64,000 bases of DNA from B25-G16 sp964549945. Its GTDB lineage: Bacteria > Desulfobacterota > DSM-4660 > Desulfatiglandales > B25-G16. Below the pieces are notes generated by a model. That model had not been told where the DNA came from and ran no database searches. It was given only the letters and a program-made list of their open reading frames with translations. Position 1 is the first letter of the stretch. Each line of letters begins with the position of its first letter. The stretch covers positions 1-64,000 of the forward strand of contig CAZJXD010000006.1 in the NCBI GenBank assembly GCA_964549945.1, given 5' to 3'. Below, in pieces: positions 1 to 6,862 of this stretch. The translations under genes and the position numbers were made by a program.

Positions 1-6
1 TAACCG

Positions 7-579
7 TCACTGTGGAAGAGGGGCTGACTGTCCGGGAAGTGCTTGATTTTTACACTTTACTAATATGTAATCATTTTTTAAAACTTCTTTTAATCTTTCA
101 TCACTCATTGTATTTTCTTCGGAGGCACGTGAAAGAGCACGACTCATATAAGATAATCTCCCACCAACTTTTAAAACACGATGTATTTCATTCAAAACTT
201 GTTGTTTATTTTTTATAAGGGGTAATGTGTTATGTAAATAAACAATATCTATGCTTCTATCTTCAAGGTTTGTATTGCAATCAGAAAGAATAGTTACAAT
301 ATTTTCCAATCTATTTTTGACAGATTTCTTTTTTACGATTTTTATTGCTTGAGGGCTAATATCAAGAACAAAAACTTTTCCTTGTCCTTTGACTTTTTGA
401 GCTGCAGGTATACTATTAAATCCAAGGCCACAACCAAAATCCAATATGTAATCTCCTTCCTTTATTCCCGCTAAACTGATTTCCTCTTCAATATTTCTAA
501 ATTTTTTTCTTATAGTCATAATCAAGCTCATTATATTAAATGCAAACCAGGGCATTGGTCTTTGTTTCTTGTTAGTCAT
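7..579 (-). CDS. Class I SAM-dependent methyltransferase, small AT-rich
   Basis: Predicted 190-residue soluble methyltransferase. The Rossmann SAM-binding motif I is visible as ILDFGCGLGF at about residues 45-54, followed by the acidic motif II (VFVLDIS) and the late motif IVYLHNTLPL, then HRVLKVGGRLSY, which is the usual Methyltransf_11/25 order. The substrate cannot be told from sequence. It lies three bases downstream of a 42-codon membrane-protein gene on the same strand, so the two are probably co-transcribed. Base composition is strikingly AT-rich compared with the genes from 9 kb onward, a sign of recent acquisition. The last dozen residues (after VKCKN) look unlike the family and may be read-through into unrelated sequence. 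Family assignment is secure; function is unknown. Confidence 0.8.
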   Translation of the reverse strand: MTNKKQRPMPWFAFNIMSLIMTIRKKFRNIEEEISLAGIKEGDYILDFGCGLGFNSIPAAQKVKGQGKVFVLDISPQAIKIVKKKSVKNRLENIVTILSDCNTNLEDRSIDIVYLHNTLPLIKNKQQVLNEIHRVLKVGGRLSYMSRALSRASEENTMSDERLKEVLKNDYILVKCKNQALPGQSAPLPQ

Positions 580-581
580 TC

Positions 582-710
582 TTATTTACTTCCTTCTAAA
601 ATTCTATCCCAATTTTTCCATGCTAAATAGCAGAAATAAATTACTAATATTGATATTGTCCAGGGTAATGCTGGATACCACCAAATTCCATTCTTGTGAA
701 TTATCTTCAT
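582..710 (-). CDS. Small predicted membrane protein, 42 aa
   Basis: A short open frame starting ATG at 710 and ending TAA at 582, immediately upstream of the methyltransferase at 579. The product has a charged N-terminus (MKIIHKNG), a hydrophobic stretch of about 20 residues rich in W, I, L and Y (PALPWTISILVIYFCYLAW), and a basic/acidic tail, which is the look of a single-pass membrane peptide. Base composition matches the AT-rich methyltransferase next to it, and the stop-to-start gap is only 2-3 bases, which argues for translational coupling. No strong ribosome binding site is seen before the ATG, so the start is uncertain. No family recognised. Confidence 0.45.
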   Translation of the reverse strand: MKIIHKNGIWWYPALPWTISILVIYFCYLAWKNWDRILEGSK

Positions 711-781
711 CGCGTTCAGCCGTTTGCGGAGCGCTAGAGGAGTAAATAGGCTGCAATGCAGTGTTAGGCAGCTCCCAATTA

Positions 782-1678
782 TTACCCTGCGCTTACTATT
801 CTGGCGAGCACCACCCGCTCGCCCTCGAAGATCTTTATCTGACGACTATGAGGCTTGAGATAGCGTGCTCGGAAATCCGGCGCCCATACCTCCTCAACAA
901 GTTCTAGATCTCTTTGGTTAAGATACTCAGCCAACCCAGACGGAGCGAGGCCAAATATCCAGGGCGTTCCGCCTCGATGTGCGGAAGAGACGATCTTCTG
1001 ATCCGCTTTAGAGCGGGCAGTCCCGTCAATAATCCCTTGATGGATGTAAGTGAATACGATCTCGCTTCCCTCTACCGCAGCGCCTGACATGTATCTGAAC
1101 GTTCTATCCACTGCTTCTGCAGCGAGGTATTGGGTCACACCCTCCCAAATGAAAAGCGTCTTGAGACCTCTACGAAATCCTGCTGCTGTCAATACGTCCT
1201 TAATATCCTGGCAGTCAAAGTCGATGGGAACGAAGCTGACGTGTGCGGGCAATTCGCCGACCACCTTCTCTACAAGTGTTTGCTTAAAGCGCTGCGTTGC
1301 AGGCAGATCCAATTCAAAAACATGAACCTGTTCTATATTGGTGATGCGATAAGCACGAGTATCAAATCCTGCCCCCAGAATCACAACTTGAGCAATTCCT
1401 GCTCTCAACGCATCACGAAGTACATCGTCAATATAACGCGTCCGGCAATACAGACTCCCAATAAACCCGGGGCCAACCAGTTCCGTCAGGGTAACTATAG
1501 CATGGCGAAGACCTGGAAGCAGGAAGAATTTCCACAAGCCTGGCATAAGACCGCGACTGAATCGATCATCGAAAAGACGCTCATATTCTGGCTGGTACGA
1601 TTCAACGGCTCTGAGAAACGCCAACCTCAGAGCAGGCATCGTGGTGATTGCACGGTCACTACGTACGCTGGATGTCAT
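782..1678 (-). CDS. LCM-family SAM-dependent methyltransferase
   Basis: A 298-residue protein of the leucine carboxyl methyltransferase/TIGR00027 type. Motif I is seen as VVILGAGFDTRAYR (about residues 95-108), followed by VFELDLPATQ and later LFIWEGVTQYL, the three landmarks of this family; members methylate carboxyl or hydroxyl groups of small molecules, including polyketides, but the substrate here cannot be inferred. The gene ends just before an imperfectly palindromic stretch (about 711-781) and starts 12 bases after the stop of the upstream PAS kinase gene, so the two could be one transcript. Complete and undisrupted. Confidence 0.85.
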   Translation of the reverse strand: MTSSVRSDRAITTMPALRLAFLRAVESYQPEYERLFDDRFSRGLMPGLWKFFLLPGLRHAIVTLTELVGPGFIGSLYCRTRYIDDVLRDALRAGIAQVVILGAGFDTRAYRITNIEQVHVFELDLPATQRFKQTLVEKVVGELPAHVSFVPIDFDCQDIKDVLTAAGFRRGLKTLFIWEGVTQYLAAEAVDRTFRYMSGAAVEGSEIVFTYIHQGIIDGTARSKADQKIVSSAHRGGTPWIFGLAPSGLAEYLNQRDLELVEEVWAPDFRARYLKPHSRQIKIFEGERVVLARIVSAG

Positions 1679-1690
1679 AGTTGGGTGACA

Positions 1691-2833
1691 CTATACGTCC
1701 TCATAGAAGAGGGGAACGGAGATGAAAAAGGTCGTTCCTTTGTCCTCAGAGGTAGAAAACCAGACCTTCCCCTTCAAGTACTGCTCTCCAAACAACTTCA
1801 TGCTGTACGTCCCAATGCCGCGGCCCTTTCCCTTTGTGGAAAATGAGCGCTGAAACATCTGAAGCTGGACCGAACGAGGCATATAGCCTGGGTTGTGCAC
1901 GCTGAAGACTATTGAGGAATTGCTTCGTGCACAGGCGAGACATACCTCCTCTCCAGGCGATGTTGCTTCAAGGGCGTTTTTCACCATGTTTTCAAGCACC
2001 CGACGTAAGAGCACCTGATCGGTCGCGATTTCAACTCCGTCAGAGTTCTTGCCCACAACAATGTTCCGGTCTCTCCACTTCTCGTCCGCGGAAAACAGTT
2101 CCAAGACTTGGCCAAGTAGCGAAAGGGACTCTATATTGGAAATGGTTACTGACAGTTCTCCGTTCTCTGCCTGGAGTAGTCTCCTGTGAGAGGCGATCTC
2201 CTCAACAAGTTGTCTGCCTGCCATCTGAATTGTATTGATGTGCTCCGATACGGTCTCCATATCCTTTATTTCTATCACAAGGCTGGAGTAGCCCAGTATA
2301 ATATTGAGGAGGTTGTTGACATCGTGGAAGAATGTTCTTTCAAGGGCATCCCGTCTTTTCTCGTCGCGGATGTCTGTCAGGCCGAATATTGTATAGTCCA
2401 TCCCCTCAAAGGTGAACGGTGACGCCCACACCCGGAAGTCATACGCATCCCCGGTAGTTGAGGTAATCCTGCATTCATCCTCCACTTCCACCTTGTCTTG
2501 CTGCGATTTCAGAATAGCCTTCACCGCGCCGCATTCGCGGCAGAATTCCGTTGTCCCACATCCAGTTTCCCTTTCATGCGCATGAATACAATCAAGGAGC
2601 TCTCCCGGTCGCTTGCCCAGTACCTCCTGGTCTGATGGTTCGCCGAGAAGGTCCATCAGCCGTTGATTCTTGTAAACCACCTGACGTTCCTTGTTTAGGA
2701 TCACCACGATGGATGGAATCACGCGTGCAACGTGTTCAGCAAGTACGGCTGACTGTAGTGATTCAGCGTCACGCTGAACACTCTCGGCATCAGCCCTTTC
2801 GGCTGGTGCAAACTCCGTATCATTACTGTCCAT
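1691..2833 (-). CDS. PAS-domain sensor histidine kinase with Cys-rich PAS insert
   Basis: Predicted cytoplasmic histidine kinase of 380 residues. The start at 2833 (MDSNDTEF) is chosen because AAAGGAG lies seven bases upstream; earlier in-frame ATGs lack a spaced site. After a polar leader comes a PAS domain (about residues 40-145) containing a Cys/His cluster: C-I-H-A-H, GCGTTEFC and RECG, which could bind an iron-sulfur or metal centre. The phospho-acceptor box is FFHDVNNLLN, and the ATPase half has NMVKNALEAT and GKGRGIGTYSMK. There are no membrane segments. No response regulator lies next to it, so it is an orphan kinase. The cysteine pattern suggests redox or gas sensing, which is an inference. 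Confidence 0.8.
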   Translation of the reverse strand: MDSNDTEFAPAERADAESVQRDAESLQSAVLAEHVARVIPSIVVILNKERQVVYKNQRLMDLLGEPSDQEVLGKRPGELLDCIHAHERETGCGTTEFCRECGAVKAILKSQQDKVEVEDECRITSTTGDAYDFRVWASPFTFEGMDYTIFGLTDIRDEKRRDALERTFFHDVNNLLNIILGYSSLVIEIKDMETVSEHINTIQMAGRQLVEEIASHRRLLQAENGELSVTISNIESLSLLGQVLELFSADEKWRDRNIVVGKNSDGVEIATDQVLLRRVLENMVKNALEATSPGEEVCLACARSNSSIVFSVHNPGYMPRSVQLQMFQRSFSTKGKGRGIGTYSMKLFGEQYLKGKVWFSTSEDKGTTFFISVPLFYEDV

Positions 2834-2872
2834 TGTCATCTCCTTTCGCCCAACATTAATACTAGACTGCAA

Positions 2873-3230
2873 AAAAGACGTAATTTTTTACGCTTTAAAA
2901 TTCACCTGCTCGCAGAAACCACCAAAATTCAATGGATTAGATTTAGGCTTTGTCTCGTTGTTGTAAGCAAATACGCCTCATGAGGATATAAGGGACTTCA
3001 CATCTTCATATATTAACTTATCCAAACCATAGAAGGTGAAAATATGATGAACGTGCCCGATTACTCGATGGAAGTTATCATAGCAATATTTCAAATATGT
3101 TAATGTGAAGATGTCCCCTATCACTTAGCTTGGCCCAACCCCCTTCAAGATCACCCCTTCAAAGTTCACCTGTCAATGATACGGTATGTCAAATTATTTG
3201 AATATTTAAGGTCCCTCTTTTCACTAAATG
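2873..3230. other. Intergenic stretch with one inverted-repeat element
   Basis: About 360 bases without a convincing gene between the PAS kinase start and the membrane-protein gene at 3231. It holds an imperfect inverted repeat (2990-3119, listed separately) and AT-rich flanks. No promoter was assigned. Confidence 0.4.
2990..3119. repeat. Imperfect inverted repeat, MITE-like
   Basis: The left arm (2990-3017) carries AGGGACTTCACATCTTCA and ends in ATTAAC. The right arm (3099-3119), read on the minus strand, is AGGGGACATCTTCACATTAAC without interruption. The left arm has two small insertions relative to the right. The arms enclose about 80 bases that encode nothing obvious. The layout fits a degenerate non-autonomous element or a long hairpin; no transposase is present. 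Confidence 0.4.
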
Positions 3231-3959
3231 CTACCCATCAGCAATAGCGTCTTTCATAGGATCTCGAATCAGCAACTCTTCTTTCTTGGCTTTTTCAAAT
3301 TGTTTCCAGACAGCAGAGTAATGCGAACGCATGCGGAGTAAAACAAGAATGCCAACTAATATCCCTACTGTTCGTAGTCCCCACAATTCAAGGGCCGAGT
3401 AAGGAGTGAAAAGTTCTTCTGGAATCAGTAGTACCAAGGCGAATGTAAAACAAATGATCCCAAGAGCTATTGAAAAACAGACGCCCGCGATAGATATTAT
3501 TAAAAAGGGCACCCTATCTCGAACTCCAAGGCCTAGTGGCAAAGCCGCGTAGGTGTATCTCCGAACACCTTTGTCGCCTTTTCGATATTCGGTAATGCCG
3601 ACGTTGATGCCGAGATCTCGCGCTATGAACTCCACTGCTTTTACATAGTTGCCATACTCGATGTTGTAGTGAAGAAGATGGTAGAAGGAGGCCCGCCCCA
3701 CAACAGCAATCAGAATCCATACAATTCCAAAAACCGCCAATCCGCTTGAGGAAGCAGAAGCAAAGTCGAAGTTCGAATCGCTCATCTCATTGAGACAGAG
3801 CGCCAAGTATGCGGCTATTACGAAATAATAGTAGTAGATGTATTTCCATCGAGTTGATTCATGATACCGAGCGTTTTCCCAGTTCTGCCGGAATACTTCT
3901 GCTCGAAGGTTTTTTGGGATTTTGTCAATAGGAGATTGCGTTTCTGATTGGTTATCCAT
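3231..3959 (-). CDS. Predicted integral membrane protein, unknown function
   Basis: A 242-residue protein with a polar N-terminus, a Tyr-rich first membrane segment (about residues 40-57), a second at about 72-90, and two more at about 150-172 and 186-206, followed by a basic C-terminal tail (RSHYSAVWKQFEKAKKEE). The N-terminal region NLRAEVFRQNWENARYHE followed by a transmembrane hairpin resembles the small 'two helices plus soluble linker' membrane proteins often found near mobile regions, but no family is recognised. It stands alone, with about 300 bases of non-coding DNA on both sides. Complete; function unknown. Confidence 0.55.
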   Translation of the reverse strand: MDNQSETQSPIDKIPKNLRAEVFRQNWENARYHESTRWKYIYYYYFVIAAYLALCLNEMSDSNFDFASASSSGLAVFGIVWILIAVVGRASFYHLLHYNIEYGNYVKAVEFIARDLGINVGITEYRKGDKGVRRYTYAALPLGLGVRDRVPFLIISIAGVCFSIALGIICFTFALVLLIPEELFTPYSALELWGLRTVGILVGILVLLRMRSHYSAVWKQFEKAKKEELLIRDPMKDAIADG

Positions 3960-4086
3960 TATGCATCCTCTACTGAAATAATTAGCCTAATCAACTGAGC
4001 TGGAGAGCGAGAGTGGTAGTTCGAGCCCTGCGTGATGAAGGGAAATTGGAGCACAGGTTAGCTTGAGCTGGGATAGAGAATATCAG

Positions 4087-4111
4087 ATCAGCTGTAGATG
4101 AGCTGATTTTT
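4087..4111 (+). terminator. Weak stem-loop with T tract
   Basis: A perfect 7-bp stem ATCAGCT (4087-4093) / AGCTGAT (4101-4107) with a 7-base loop is followed by five T residues. It has terminator shape on the plus strand, but the stem is short and no plus-strand gene lies upstream, so its role is doubtful. Confidence 0.25.
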
Positions 4112-4151
4112 ACCATTTTCTTACGGTATTATCAAGCAGAATTAAGAAGGT

Positions 4152-4205
4152 AAGGCTATCAGCAAATGAGCGATAGATGTTCGTGTAGGATCTAGCATCG
4201 TGAAG
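4152..4205 (+). repeat. 54-bp direct repeat, left copy
   Basis: This 54-base segment matches 6582-6635 in the same orientation at 47 of 54 positions; the core TCAGCAAATG and ATGTTCGTGTAGGA are shared. The two copies enclose both toxin-antitoxin-like gene pairs (4257-6353), with about 2.4 kb between them. The copies are not part of any gene. Confidence 0.7.
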
Positions 4206-4256
4206 CTGCCTTAGAATAAGCCATCAGCTCCACTTACCGGCTCGACGTTTTTAGAA

Positions 4257-4475
4257 CTAAGCAGTGATTGATTGAAGTTGTGCGGGTACTTTGTTCAGGA
4301 TGATTTCTTTAAGGTCAATCTTATGACTTGCATTATCAACATCAATTCCGGTTATGTGACCATCTTCATCATAATCTATAACGATACCTTCAGAGACCTC
4401 TAGGCTTTCCTTGCTTGGCTTTGAAGATAGGTCAATATAGAGAGAATCTGTTTCAGGATAATAATTTATTTTCAT
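4257..4475 (-). CDS. DUF2283 protein
   Basis: A 72-residue protein with the complete DUF2283 pattern: YYPETDSLYIDLS at the N-terminus, then EVSEGIVIDYDEDG and ITGIDVDNAS. Members are small beta-rich proteins, usually encoded directly after a DUF4258-type partner, and the pair is widely suspected to be a toxin-antitoxin module. Here it overlaps the upstream partner by four bases (ATGA), showing translational coupling. Biochemical function of the family is not established. Confidence 0.85.
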   Translation of the reverse strand: MKINYYPETDSLYIDLSSKPSKESLEVSEGIVIDYDEDGHITGIDVDNASHKIDLKEIILNKVPAQLQSITA

Positions 4476-4714
4476 GGCTTAAACCTCCTATCGGGGAAGG
4501 CATTGTGAATAGTCTTTTTATCCTCAAGGGTTACTACTCTTAACATATGGTCACCGAGTTCTTTGATTTCTCCCCAAAATCTGAAACGGTTATGTTCCTG
4601 ACGCTCAACTTTAATGGGATTTTCTATGACCTGTATACACCATTCTTTTCTTAAATAAGGACGTTTTCGTAATACTTCATTTTCAAAATATTCCGTATAT
4701 TGATATTCGGACAT
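4472..4714 (-). CDS. DUF4258-like partner of the DUF2283 protein
   Basis: An 80-residue protein (start ATG at 4714, MSEYQYTEYF). The core pattern, a helical N-terminus (YFENEVLRKRPYL), then WCIQVIENPIKVERQ, FRFWGEIKELGDHMLRVV and a C-terminal HNAFPDRRF, resembles the small RelE/BrnT-sized proteins that pair with DUF2283. It is first in a two-gene unit with a four-base overlap into the DUF2283 gene. By analogy it would be the toxin or effector half of a module, but no catalytic residues can be named. The preceding TTG two codons upstream is a less likely start. Confidence 0.6.
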   Translation of the reverse strand: MSEYQYTEYFENEVLRKRPYLRKEWCIQVIENPIKVERQEHNRFRFWGEIKELGDHMLRVVTLEDKKTIHNAFPDRRFKP

Positions 4715-4828
4715 TAACAAAAATTATCTCAAGTAGTCTAATTTGTAAATATTTTCTTTGGCCAATCGAAAGCTGCTACAACGGTTCAGCTAAGCTTTCC
4801 CGTTGTCGGGTGCAGTGAAAGGTTCAAA

Positions 4829-5695
4829 TTACACTAACCGTATCCTTGTAACAACATCCAGGAAAAACTCCCGGGACCAGATAGATAATGTCTCCGGATT
4901 CCTGATAAAAGGCTCTACCTCCTTGCGAGTCTGCTCAACATCCAAGTTACGTATCGCTTGGGTGAGCAAGTCCTTGAGCCGCTCCGATGTTAAAGGAGCG
5001 TCCTCTTTCCAATCCCCTGTCTGGCGCATTCGCTGCTCCAAGTGAGAGAGGTGCAGCTCTGGATGCTGAGCAGCATACCACACGAGATCATACCAGTCTC
5101 TCCCCTTCACCCGGCCCTTCCATCTCCGGCAGAGTATGGCGTGCATCTTCCCTGCGAATAGGTCCGGAAGTACAAAGGCACGCACCGAAAAGGGAACGGG
5201 CTGCAAGAGGTAGCGGGTCTGGGTGGCAAAACCAGGAGGCGGATCGGTATCCACCTCCACCTTGATCTTCAAGATCTGGCCTTTGGGGATCGCCTTCAGT
5301 ATCTCCTCTCCTGTTTCGATCACCAGGAGCTGATTCCGGGTATCTGCCTTGAGAAAGGCGGATTGAGCAGACGTGTGCACGGCCTTATCGATTCTCTCAA
5401 CCCGTATATCAAACCCAAAGCCTTCGATCTCTTTTTTAAGGAATGTGAAATAATTCATTATATCAAACCTCTCAGACGGCTCCAGCAAAGAGAAATCCAT
5501 GTCTTCGGAGAATCGGTCCAACCCATAGAGCACGTGCAAGGCGGTGCCGCCATAGAATGCCGCTTTCTCAAAGAACTTGCCGCGCCAAAGACCCAGCAAG
5601 GCTATATCCTGCAAGATCTCACGCAGGGCGTTTATGTACTCATTGAGCCCGCGGCATTCATATTTTGATAGCATTCCGGTAACCGCTTCATGCAT
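4829..5695 (-). CDS. AbiEii/AbiGii-family nucleotidyltransferase toxin
   Basis: The start is placed at ATG 5695 (MHEAVTGMLSKY) because AGGAAGG sits five bases upstream and because the family usually begins with this helix; an in-frame GTG at 5743 would overlap the antitoxin gene. The product is 288 residues. The nucleotidyltransferase fold signature is present: FYGGTALHVLYGLDRFSEDM followed by the second Asp of D-x-D, then IKVEVDTDPP and AGKMHAILCRR/KGRDWYDLVWY. Known AbiEii enzymes transfer nucleotides to tRNA or other targets and cause phage abortive infection or growth arrest. Encoded right after an AbiEi antitoxin gene; all core residues seem intact. Confidence 0.88.
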   Translation of the reverse strand: MHEAVTGMLSKYECRGLNEYINALREILQDIALLGLWRGKFFEKAAFYGGTALHVLYGLDRFSEDMDFSLLEPSERFDIMNYFTFLKKEIEGFGFDIRVERIDKAVHTSAQSAFLKADTRNQLLVIETGEEILKAIPKGQILKIKVEVDTDPPPGFATQTRYLLQPVPFSVRAFVLPDLFAGKMHAILCRRWKGRVKGRDWYDLVWYAAQHPELHLSHLEQRMRQTGDWKEDAPLTSERLKDLLTQAIRNLDVEQTRKEVEPFIRNPETLSIWSREFFLDVVTRIRLV

Positions 5696-5720
5696 GGCAA
5701 CCTTCCTCTTCTGCCTTGTG

Positions 5721-6353
5721 TTAGGTGCGACGAACGAGATCACTGAGCAGCCTGATCCTTCGAGACTGGTAACCTCGCGAAATGGCGTTAAGCTCCGCCG
5801 GGTTCAGCTCCTTCAGGGCTGTTGGATCGACGCGGAGATTATTTTCAAGGTACTCGTACAATTCCCTTTGTGATTGGATCCCTATCCCCCTGACCTCTTG
5901 CAGCTTATCAGCCAGTGCCTTTGTCGGCGTGGCCATGAGGAAGGCCCGGCCGTCACCGATTTCAACCCTGTCCATTCCGACACGGAAAGCCTCAAGAGGA
6001 ATCATGCGATAGGTGAATAGGCCGACCGGTGTGGAGAATCTTCGAGATCGACCGGTGCTCACGGAGGTCACCGCCTCCACCCGCTCCGGGATGAGACCGT
6101 AATGTTGCAATGCATACTCCAGCGATATATAGGACGGCCCGTATATGAGATTGGCCAAGATCTCACGCGAAAAGGGCTTGTTCCGGTATTCATCTCCAAA
6201 AATATAAAGACCCTTTTTGATACGAATAATGCTTCCCTTTCTCAGAAGATCGGAAATCTTGTCCCTGGGGCGCGCGTAGCCCTTAAGACAGTCCAGAAGG
6301 GTCTGGTAGTCGAACTCCTCCTGCGGGATTTGCTTTCTAATGGCCTGGATCAT
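5721..6353 (-). CDS. AbiEi-family antitoxin with N-terminal winged helix
   Basis: A 210-residue protein. The first 60 residues form a winged helix-turn-helix with the typical basic wing LLRKGSIIRIKKGLYIFG, followed by the AbiEi middle part (SREILANLIYGPSYISLEYAL, VSTGRSRRFSTPVG) and the C-terminal antitoxin region. AbiEi proteins act as type IV antitoxins and repress their own operon by binding inverted repeats upstream. A perfect 14-bp inverted repeat lies 71-105 bases upstream of this start (6424-6458), exactly the kind of site expected. First gene of the pair; the toxin gene follows after a 25-bp gap. Confidence 0.88.
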   Translation of the reverse strand: MIQAIRKQIPQEEFDYQTLLDCLKGYARPRDKISDLLRKGSIIRIKKGLYIFGDEYRNKPFSREILANLIYGPSYISLEYALQHYGLIPERVEAVTSVSTGRSRRFSTPVGLFTYRMIPLEAFRVGMDRVEIGDGRAFLMATPTKALADKLQEVRGIGIQSQRELYEYLENNLRVDPTALKELNPAELNAISRGYQSRRIRLLSDLVRRT

Positions 6354-6423
6354 GGCGATTCGTTTGGGTGTATTGTATGTTCGACGAAAGAAAGTATCAG
6401 CTGCGTGAGAATACCATTTTTCA

Positions 6424-6458
6424 ACATAGTATGTCGAGAAAAATTCGACATACTATGT
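6424..6458. promoter_or_regulatory. Perfect inverted repeat, candidate AbiEi operator
   Basis: Arms ACATAGTATGTCGA (6424-6437) and TCGACATACTATGT (6445-6458) are perfectly complementary with a 7-base spacer, giving 21 bp between arm centres, two DNA helical turns. It lies upstream of the AbiEi gene, whose protein family autoregulates through such repeats. There is no T tract after either arm, so a terminator is unlikely. Confidence 0.65.
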
Positions 6459-6581
6459 AAAAATATGGAGATATGGGACTCATGTGACGGCGATGAATAC
6501 AATGCTGTTAAAATTCGTATGCTCAAGACAAAAGGGTTTGGATGCATATCACACATTAAGTGCGAAAGTAATAGCTTCACG

Positions 6582-6635
6582 AAGGCTGTCAGCAAATGGG
6601 CGATAAATGTTCGTGTAGGAACTGGTTTCGTGAAG
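6582..6635 (+). repeat. 54-bp direct repeat, right copy
   Basis: Matches 4152-4205 at 47 of 54 positions in the same orientation. Together the two copies bracket the DUF2283/DUF4258-like and AbiEi/AbiEii pairs plus their control region. Confidence 0.7.
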
Positions 6636-6699
6636 GATACCCCTCGCTCTGTTCTCGGCCTAAAGGTGATACCAACCACATCATGGCCCGCCTTTGCCG

Positions 6700-6759
6700 T
6701 TGCCACACAAGGCAAAATCGCCTATACTTCGACGCACAAAAAGCGAGTTCTTATCCATT
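6700..6759 (+). promoter_or_regulatory. Dispersed promoter-like repeat, copy A
   Basis: Contains TTGCCA (6700-6705), a 17-bp spacer and TATACT (6723-6728), a good sigma70-type promoter, followed by the family's conserved tail AAAAAGCGAGTTCTTATCC. It points toward the MFS gene that starts at 6863. Related copies lie at 8196, 9047 and 42574 (minus strand). Confidence 0.55.
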
Positions 6760-6862
6760 GCTTACTGGTGAACTGCAATCGCAGCTAACTGACGCCTCTT
6801 CTCTGTTTTATGCTATGAAGGCGCTATCCTGATAAGAGAAGCTACTCCGGAGTTGGTTTATC

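Larger units (their letters stand above)
6354..6862. other. Regulatory intergenic region between AbiE pair and MFS gene
   Basis: About 500 bases separate the divergent AbiEi and MFS genes. They hold the palindromic operator (6424-6458), the right 54-bp direct repeat (6582-6635) and a promoter-like dispersed repeat (6700-6759) pointing at the transporter. Short open frames on both strands here show no protein-like pattern. Confidence 0.55.

Noticed and set aside
3990..4060. tRNA-like segment (TGGTAGTTCGAGCCC)
   Set aside because: Only the T-arm-like string is there; no acceptor stem or anticodon arm pairs around it.
6350..6715. Minus-strand 121-codon frame upstream of AbiEi
   Set aside because: It spans the palindromic operator, the direct repeat and the promoter repeat, and reads unlike protein.
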